18,616 nt of DNA from an uncultured Prevotella sp. (GTDB taxonomy: Bacteria; Bacteroidota; Bacteroidia; Bacteroidales; Bacteroidaceae). The stretch's first letter is position 1; every line of letters begins with the position of its first letter. The position numbers were made by a program, and so were the translations under genes. The notes below the pieces were generated by a model. It ran no database searches and had not been told where the DNA came from. It saw only the letters and a program-made list of their open reading frames with translations. The stretch is from contig UQTI01000057.1 of assembly GCA_900543975.1 (NCBI GenBank), positions 1 to 18,616 on the forward strand, written 5' to 3'. This document shows positions 14,426 through 18,616 of this stretch, piece after piece.

Positions 14426-14433
14426 TAAATTTG
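14426..14433 (+). promoter_or_regulatory. Possible -7 element for the full-length PF09820-type gene
   Basis: TAAATTTG matches TAnnTTTG, 19 bases before the ATG at 14453. The nearest upstream TTTG (14396-14399) is 26 bases away, longer than usual, so the promoter is only partly supported. Confidence 0.45.
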
Positions 14434-14452
14434 TGGGAAAATATCGTACCGT

Positions 14453-16045
14453 ATGAAATATCCTATTGGAATCCAGACTTTTGAAAAGATTATAGATGGA
14501 GGTTTCGCCTATATCGACAAAACCGACCTGGTATACAATCTGGCTGTAGGTGGCAAGACTTACTTTCTGTGCCGTCCACGACGGTTCGGGAAAAGCCTTC
14601 TTGTATCGACTCTCGAAAGCTATTTTCTCGGCAAAAAAGAACTGTTCAAGGGACTGGCAATCTACAAGCTTGAAAAAGAATGGAAACAACACGCGGTGTT
14701 TCACATAGATTTCAGCATCGGAAATTATCTTAACGACGGCACACTGGAAGAGGTTATTTCAAGCAAGCTTACAGAATGGGAGAAACAATATGGCATTATA
14801 AACAGCGACCGCGACATAAACATACGGTTTGCAAAAATACTTAAAGCAGCTCACGAAAAAACTGGGCTTGGGGCCGTGGTGCTGATTGACGAATATGACA
14901 AGCCCATTCTTGACGTGCTCGATCTCGACTTCAAGGTTGAGCATCTTGGCAAACAGGTGTCGCTGGAGGAAAAGCACCGCAACATAATGAAATCGTTCTA
15001 CACCACGTTCAAAGGAGCAGATGCCGACCTGCGCTTTGTGCTGCTTACGGGTGTTACAAAATTTTCGCAGGTAAGCATGTTCAGTGGCTTCAACCAACCT
15101 GCCGACATCAGCTTGGACAGCAAATATGAAGCAATCTGCGGAATAACAAAAGACGAGCTGAAGGGATATTTTGCGGAACAGATTGCAGAACTGGCCAAAG
15201 AATATGAATGTAGCTATGACGAGATGCTACAAAAACTGAAGAAGAAATATGACGGATATCATTTCAGCAAACACATGACCGACATATTCAACCCGTTCAG
15301 CATACTTAACGCTTTCAGCCAGATGGATCTCGGCAACTATTGGTTCAAGAGTGGCACACCAACCTATCTTGTACGACTGCTGTCGCATTTTGACCAAAAC
15401 CTTAACGAACTTATTGGAAAGTATTATGCCACCAGCCAGTTTGACGATTACAAGGCCGATATGGAAATGCCGCTGCCTATGATCTATCAAAGCGGCTATC
15501 TTACCATAAAAGGTTATGACCGCGACACAGCCTCATACATGCTTGACATACCCAACAATGAAGTGAGTGAAGGCTTGCTTACATTGCTGGCCAACAGCTA
15601 CCTAAAGACGAAAGAAGATTCAACCAGTTGGCTCCTCCGCTCTGTACAGATGCTGAAGAAAGGAGAACTTACTGAGTTTATGGAATCAATGAAAGCATTC
15701 ATGGCAAGCATACCATACAGCACACGCCGCAAGAATACAGAGCCCGAATATGAACGCTATTTCGGCTATACATTCTATCTATTACTCAGAATGTTAAGTT
15801 GCTACATTACATTCAGAGAGAAAGAAACGAGCCAAGGTAGGGCCGACTGTATTTATGAAACGCCAAACGATGTATACATCTTTGAGTTCAAGTTGGACGG
15901 ATCTGCCGATGCGGCCTTAAAGCAGATCGAAGATAAGGGATATGCAAGAGAATATGCCACAGAAAAGAGGACAATACACTTAATCGGTGTAAATTTCTCT
16001 TCACAAAAGGGCACTATAGATGAATGGAAGACACGAACTGTTTAG
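14453..16045 (+). CDS. PF09820-type AAA-like ATPase with C-terminal PD-(D/E)XK nuclease-like domain
   Basis: The 530-residue protein starts with YPIGIQTFEKII and AYIDKTDLVYNL, then CRPRRFGKSLL (40-50), the family's altered Walker A motif in which GKS is kept but the leading Gly is lost. VVLIDEYDKPI gives the Walker B-like acidic pair. A large middle region includes TGVTKFSQVSMFSGFN, typical of this family. The C-terminus has ADCIYE...YIFEFKLDGS with Asp465 and Glu478-Phe-Lys480 in PD-(D/E)XK arrangement, so nuclease activity is possible. Length is usual for a complete member. These genes occur in many copies in Bacteroidota; no function is established that I know of, and mobile or defence-related roles are only suspected. 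The gene is more AT-rich than those to its left. A paralogue begins at 253 on the other strand. Confidence 0.88.
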   Translation: MKYPIGIQTFEKIIDGGFAYIDKTDLVYNLAVGGKTYFLCRPRRFGKSLLVSTLESYFLGKKELFKGLAIYKLEKEWKQHAVFHIDFSIGNYLNDGTLEEVISSKLTEWEKQYGIINSDRDINIRFAKILKAAHEKTGLGAVVLIDEYDKPILDVLDLDFKVEHLGKQVSLEEKHRNIMKSFYTTFKGADADLRFVLLTGVTKFSQVSMFSGFNQPADISLDSKYEAICGITKDELKGYFAEQIAELAKEYECSYDEMLQKLKKKYDGYHFSKHMTDIFNPFSILNAFSQMDLGNYWFKSGTPTYLVRLLSHFDQNLNELIGKYYATSQFDDYKADMEMPLPMIYQSGYLTIKGYDRDTASYMLDIPNNEVSEGLLTLLANSYLKTKEDSTSWLLRSVQMLKKGELTEFMESMKAFMASIPYSTRRKNTEPEYERYFGYTFYLLLRMLSCYITFREKETSQGRADCIYETPNDVYIFEFKLDGSADAALKQIEDKGYAREYATEKRTIHLIGVNFSSQKGTIDEWKTRTV

Positions 16046-16061
16046 AGACGATATAAAAAAG

Positions 16062-16134
16062 TGAGGCACTTAGACCTCGTAAATGACGTATTTAGCAAGT
16101 GTAAATGACGCATTTACGAGGTCTAATTGCCTCA
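16062..16134. terminator. Long hairpin (24-bp stem, one mismatch), possible bidirectional terminator
   Basis: The arms at 16062-16085 and 16111-16134 begin TGAGGCA and end TGCCTCA, pairing at 23 of 24 positions. The loop contains a second copy of GTAAATGACG, so a direct repeat is nested in the inverted one. It starts 16 bases after the stop of the ATPase gene. On the plus strand it is followed only by CTTTTAAA; on the minus strand by TTTTTTATA, a better T tract. Confidence 0.5.
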
Positions 16135-16349
16135 GTTGCTTTTAAACCCTGGTACGAATGTGACTTACAAACATGCTTTGCAAAGGATGCAAAAATGTTA
16201 AAACGGGAGCATTTTTACCCTAATTTTGCATAAATATACAGAATGACAGAAAGATAGCAAACAAGACTTTGTCCTTTCACAATGCATAAAATTATAGTTA
16301 AAATTCAATCACGAATTATTAATAGTTCTTAAATACGCCCTTCTTTTGT

Positions 16350-16386
16350 CATTAAGCCTCTTTGAGGTCGTCAAAGAGGCTTAATG
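16350..16386. repeat. Perfect 16-bp hairpin with derived repeat modules to 16451
   Basis: CATTAAGCCTCTTTGA (16350-16365) and TCAAAGAGGCTTAATG (16371-16386) pair perfectly around a five-base loop. Shortened or altered versions (TCAAAGAGCCTC, TCAAATGGGC, TCAAATGGGCTTAATG) follow up to about 16451, so several alternative hairpins are possible. There is no T run directly after the stem. Confidence 0.6.
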
Positions 16387-16487
16387 AGCTCCTCAAAGAG
16401 CCTCTTTGACAACGTCAAATGGGCACTTTCATTTTGTCAAATGGGCTTAATGGGAAACTGAATAAATATACGACTCAAAGTGCATAT

Positions 16488-16613
16488 TTATGCATCTGAT
16501 GAGGAGGCTGTTTTTTTTATTTCTGACCACCAGATATGCGCCGTACCTTCTTTTTCCACATCGTTGGTTGGCTCAAAAACCTCCAGATCTGTCTTTTTGC
16601 CGTAGCGCGGCAT
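16488..16613 (-). CDS. Possible small ORF, 41 residues, unrecognised
   Basis: An ATG at 16613-16611 opens a frame to TAA at 16490-16488. The product begins MPRYGKKTDLEVFEP and includes HIWWSEIKKTA; it is hydrophilic and protein-like in composition, unlike most chance frames here. Immediately upstream is an in-frame TAA and a triple repeat of TAATGTCACC. No family is recognised and no promoter or ribosome site is clear. It may be a real small gene, a fragment of a lost gene, or chance. Confidence 0.25.
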   Translation of the reverse strand: MPRYGKKTDLEVFEPTNDVEKEGTAHIWWSEIKKTASSSDA

Positions 16614-16668
16614 CGGGTGACATTAGGTGACATTAGGTGACATTAGAAAAAGCCCTTAATGTCACCCG
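16614..16668. repeat. Triple GTGACATTAG repeat plus inverted copy
   Basis: GTGACATTAG is repeated three times in tandem (16617-16646), and CGGGTGACATTA (16614-16625) pairs perfectly with TAATGTCACCCG (16657-16668). Any of the three units can pair with the single inverted copy. A smaller pair, ACAGCT...AGCTGT, follows at about 16671-16694. Confidence 0.7.
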
Positions 16669-16766
16669 TAAACAGCTGATTATCAGATAGCTGTCTTGAG
16701 TGGTGACAATAGTGATATTATTTTGAAGAAAAAAATTCATATAAGACTAATTCATAGATGGAATGC

Positions 16767-18464
16767 TCAGTTTTGCAGATATCCCTTTACCTTGTTTCGG
16801 GCAGCAGTAAGACTGAAGGACTTAGGGTCGAATCCACCTCCAAGCCATTCTATCATCTCCTCATACTCCTCATCAGCAGGATTCTTGAGCACATTGAGCA
16901 AATGGCGATAGCCGCAAACTCCACCACAATCCTCTGGAGGACAGGCACCACTTCCCTTCAGCAACTCTACTTTCACCATTTCGTTATCATCTACGGCCTG
17001 CTTCTCTACCAGAGTTATCTCATGAACCCAGCTGTCTCCGAAGTCATATTCCCATTTTATCTTACTTTTCACCCTGCTCAACAAGCTACCTATCGTACAT
17101 TTACTAGCATCCTCCTGCATGCCTACTACCCAGGCATCATCGCTAGGTTCTGCATAATAAGTCTTACCAGCTATAAACTGGTTGAGATGATAGCCTTCCC
17201 AGCCCACTGCCCGAACCAGGATTTCACCTAAGTGATTCAAAGTCAAATCAGAGGGAACAACCAACTGGCGATAAACTTTGCGCGGCGAACCTTTCAAGGT
17301 AACATCCAGGATGAGTGCATACTTTCGCTTGCCTTTTCTCGCTGGTTTAGCTTTTGGTTTGCCTGGTTTGTAACCACACTCCTTATAGAACAAGGCATCA
17401 GCATCGCGCTCGTCATCAGCATCGCACTCGTCATCAGCACCAATAAACCAGTTATCGTCATCCTCATCATCGTCATCGTCATTAAACCAGTAGTTATCCA
17501 CATCAAAGTTGCAGTCTTCGCCTTCAAGCAAGAGATTCAAGAGTTCCTTGAAATCTGCAAAACCAACAATCCGCTCATCTGTTCCCTTAGAAAGCAACTT
17601 GGTTATTTCCTTGAATCCCCCCTTGATAATCACCGGCTGTATGTTAAATTGCTTATAGATGTCCTTAACCAGAGGCAACAGATCTACCGCCTTTATTTCA
17701 GCAAGAGCTTCCACCAGCCAATCCATCGTCATGGCAGGGATAGTCACCTCTACACATGATTTCAGTACATCCGCAGCCCATACCAATACCTGCAGGCGGC
17801 AGAAAGGATTCTCCACAGCCATCTGTACCACAGCCTTGAAGATAATCGGATAAGCTTCTGGCAAGAATCCTTCGGTCTTTATTGTCTCTTTCAGTTCATC
17901 AAGATGCCCCACGCCTACATGAGCCAAAATCAGGGTAATGGTATCTTCGAACGTACCGAAATAAAACTCATAGAAGTCCATATTCTGCTTCAACAATTCG
18001 AGGATAATATCAAAGAGTCCTGTAAGCTTGAAATCATCTACCAGCTGGAAACCAGCTACCATAGGCAAGGAGGTGGCGTTCTCCTCCTGTGCGAAACTGC
18101 GCGTCAATCCGTCAGCAAGAATGTGCATAAAGAAATTACGCATTGCATCTTCCTGCTCTTGATGCGAAAGGGAAACCATCTCATTATGAGCCACTTCATA
18201 CGCATGAAGAACATCGCTTGGCAAGGCTGCACACAATAAAGTCTGCAGATATCCCGCCAAAGGCTTTACCTCCTTGGTATAGTCGGGCCGCTGATAAGTG
18301 TATGTATCCTCCAGCTCATCATCCAGAAGGCTTCCCGACTGTGCGATATTTTTGAGATCAACCATCAACTGCATTTTCTCTTCGGGTGACATTTCGCTCA
18401 ACATTTCGCTTAGCGCATCCAACACAGGATTGCCGCTGCCTTTACTTATTTTCTTCTTTGCCAT
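16767..18464 (-). CDS. DUF1186-like / plasmid pRiA4b ORF-3-like fusion protein
   Basis: The 565-residue product has three parts. Residues about 80-315 are helical and HEAT-like, with LRQ-type EFYFGTFEDTITLILAHV resembling DUF1186. Residues 321-360 are a very acidic linker (DDDDDEDDD, then two DE(C/R)DAD units from an 18-base DNA repeat, 17401-17436). Residues 380-555 match the pRiA4b ORF-3 family (also labelled IS1096 passenger TnpR-like): ALILDVTLKGSPRKVYRQL, WEYDFGDSWVHEI, GACPPEDCGGVCGYRHLL and GGGFDPKSF. The biochemical function of this family is unknown; despite the label nothing suggests a resolvase. It is cytoplasmic. The ATG at 18464 is preceded by an A-rich leader. It is convergent with the ATPase gene and AT-richer than the central genes. 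Confidence 0.85.
   Translation of the reverse strand: MAKKKISKGSGNPVLDALSEMLSEMSPEEKMQLMVDLKNIAQSGSLLDDELEDTYTYQRPDYTKEVKPLAGYLQTLLCAALPSDVLHAYEVAHNEMVSLSHQEQEDAMRNFFMHILADGLTRSFAQEENATSLPMVAGFQLVDDFKLTGLFDIILELLKQNMDFYEFYFGTFEDTITLILAHVGVGHLDELKETIKTEGFLPEAYPIIFKAVVQMAVENPFCRLQVLVWAADVLKSCVEVTIPAMTMDWLVEALAEIKAVDLLPLVKDIYKQFNIQPVIIKGGFKEITKLLSKGTDERIVGFADFKELLNLLLEGEDCNFDVDNYWFNDDDDDEDDDNWFIGADDECDADDERDADALFYKECGYKPGKPKAKPARKGKRKYALILDVTLKGSPRKVYRQLVVPSDLTLNHLGEILVRAVGWEGYHLNQFIAGKTYYAEPSDDAWVVGMQEDASKCTIGSLLSRVKSKIKWEYDFGDSWVHEITLVEKQAVDDNEMVKVELLKGSGACPPEDCGGVCGYRHLLNVLKNPADEEYEEMIEWLGGGFDPKSFSLTAARNKVKGYLQN
17401..17436. repeat. 18-base tandem repeat coding the acidic linker
   Basis: Two units of GCATCGC(G/A)CTCGTCATCA differing at one base encode DECDAD and DERDAD on the minus strand. 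Confidence 0.7.
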
Positions 18465-18553
18465 AAATTCATTTTTTTCTAATTCTTTCTTCTTCTTTAA
18501 TTTTCAAAAATCCACAATAAGGATGTTTTGCTTCAACAGCTGTCAATGACTTA

Positions 18554-18616
18554 TCAATTGAAACAAGCTTTCTCCGTTATTACCAGCACATGGCTTTCGT
18601 CGCTCAGTGTGGTGGC
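18554..18616 (-). CDS. Possible C-terminal end of an upstream gene (partial)
   Basis: Reading leftwards from the right edge, one frame gives LSDESHVLVITEKACFN and a TGA at 18556-18554, about 90 bases before the ATG of the DUF1186-like gene. Its look is protein-like, but another frame is also open for about 20 codons, so it cannot be decided from so little sequence. Confidence 0.2.
   Translation of the reverse strand, partial: ATTLSDESHVLVITEKACFN

Larger units (their letters stand above)
16046..16766. other. Gene-poor convergent intergenic region with several palindromes
   Basis: Between two convergent genes, 720 bases hold separate palindromes (listed individually), a TAATTTTG word at 16221-16228 without a -33 partner, and one possible small ORF. 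Otherwise AT-rich; no RNA gene was recognised. Confidence 0.6.

Noticed and set aside
16221..16228. Plus-strand promoter TAATTTTG in the convergent gap
   Set aside because: No -33 partner and no gene or structured RNA downstream before the convergent coding region.

Overview
The window looks like a chromosomal segment of a Bacteroidales bacterium, most likely Prevotella/Segatella-like. The reasons are promoters of the TTTG-N(19-21)-TAnnTTTG type, weak A-rich leaders without strong Shine-Dalgarno sites, short Bacteroidota-style lipoprotein signals, a Wzi-family capsule protein, PF09820-type ATPase/nuclease genes and a pRiA4b ORF-3-like gene. No rRNA, tRNA, CRISPR array or recognisable transposase is visible.

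Layout. (1) 1-253, minus: N-terminus of a PF09820-type ATPase running off the left edge. (2) 652-2901, plus: a two-gene unit with a good promoter at 533-565, comprising a fused cytidylyltransferase/short-chain dehydrogenase (CDP-ribitol synthase type, Bcs1-like) and a LicD/fukutin-type phosphotransferase; together they could make CDP-ribitol and transfer ribitol phosphate to a glycan. (3) 3055-3729, minus: Ala-rich lipoprotein with a strong terminator hairpin. (4) 3919-5151, plus: secreted Ntn hydrolase. (5) 9636 down to 5280, minus: an ADP-ribosylglycohydrolase carrying a C-terminal half of about 340 residues that I cannot identify, a radical SAM enzyme that overlaps it by one base, then a palindromic MITE-like element and a HemN/HemW-like radical SAM protein. 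(6) 9792-10304, plus: histidine phosphatase. (7) 10528-11760, minus: secreted SFG-repeat protein, divergent from (8) 11971-13557, plus: Wzi-family outer-membrane protein, with an operator-like repeat between them. (9) 13844-14305, plus: small lipoprotein. (10) 14453-16045, plus: full-length PF09820-type ATPase with a PD-(D/E)XK nuclease end. (11) 16046-16766: a gene-poor stretch with several unrelated palindromes and one possible 41-residue ORF. (12) 16767-18464, minus: DUF1186-like plus pRiA4b ORF-3-like fusion.

Repeats are the second theme. A purine-rich repeat lies just 3' of the Ntn hydrolase (two copies, period 51) and the Wzi gene (three copies, period 98-99), and it supplies the stop codon of both genes and the last residues of Wzi. 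The MITE-like element at 6715-6908 shares its end sequence with a terminator region at 10317. DNA from about 14.3 kb to the right end, and the left-edge gene, looks clearly more AT-rich than the middle, so the flanks may have a different history.

The best candidates for something new are the ADP-ribosylglycohydrolase-fusion/radical SAM pair (with the second radical SAM gene) and the compact CDP-ribitol/LicD pair, which resembles the animal ISPD/fukutin pathway.
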